DNA of 6,768 bases from JAAYXU01 sp050942555 (GTDB taxonomy: Bacteria; Bacillota; Clostridia; Christensenellales; UMGS416), in the NCBI GenBank assembly GCA_050942555.1, contig JBMNNN010000113.1, forward strand, positions 1-6,768, given 5' to 3'. This document shows, one piece after another, positions 6,705-6,768 of this stretch. A model generated the notes under the pieces. That model ran no database searches, was not told the origin of the DNA, and worked only from the letters and a program-made list of their open reading frames with translations. The position numbers were made by a program, and so were the translations under genes. Numbering within the stretch: position 1 is the stretch's first letter; each line of letters opens with the position of its first letter.

Positions 6705-6748
6705 CAAAACAAGAATCCTGTCGATGACTCGACAGGATTCTCGTTTTG
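6705..6748 (+). terminator. Long terminator hairpin behind the PH-like gene
   Basis: AGAATCCTGTCGA (6712-6724) pairs perfectly with TCGACAGGATTCT (6729-6741) around the 4-base loop TGAC. After one A/C mismatch (6711/6742), CAAAAC (6705-6710) pairs with GTTTTG (6743-6748). On the opposite strand the mismatch becomes a G-U wobble, and the hairpin also ends in TTGTTTT there, so it may act in both directions. It ends the unit 42 bases after the stop codon. Confidence 0.85.
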
Positions 6749-6768
6749 GCGGGAAGGGCGTACATTAG

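Overview
The window looks like a chromosomal housekeeping segment of a moderately high-GC Firmicute, probably class Clostridia. This rests on ylxM next to ffh, a perfect CIRCE operator in front of groES-groEL, purine-rich GGAGG ribosome binding sites, sigma-A type promoters, and a clostridial-type dCMP deaminase with the sequence GIPSGEQ before HAEQNAI. The genus cannot be named from the sequence alone.

Layout: the left part is read on the minus strand. From right to left it holds a dCMP deaminase-family gene (1266-1733), then ylxM (718-1068) and the first 238 codons of ffh (1-716, running off the window). ylxM has its own promoter (1111-1139), and ffh starts one base after the ylxM stop. A roughly 300-base divergent region (1734-2035) separates this block from the plus-strand genes. 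It holds the deaminase ribosome binding site, two inverted repeats, and the groES promoter and CIRCE element. To the right follow groES (2036-2320) and groEL (2345-3985) with a strong hairpin behind them. Next come a membrane-bound diguanylate cyclase (4256-5344) and an unrecognised four-TM protein with two PH-like domains (about 5410-6663). The window closes with a long terminator hairpin.

How the genes work together: YlxM and Ffh belong to the signal recognition particle pathway. GroES and GroEL form the chaperonin and are predicted to be repressed by HrcA through CIRCE. The deaminase supplies dUMP for thymidylate synthesis. The cyclase and the PH-like protein sit in tandem between two hairpins that share the 9-mer TCTCGTTTT. 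They may form one transcription unit linking c-di-GMP signalling to a membrane protein of unknown job, but that link is inferred from position only.

The least ordinary elements are the PH-like double-repeat membrane protein, the inverted repeat sitting on the ylxM promoter start, the 14-bp palindrome between the last two genes, and the related terminator hairpins. I found no mobile element, CRISPR array, rRNA or tRNA.
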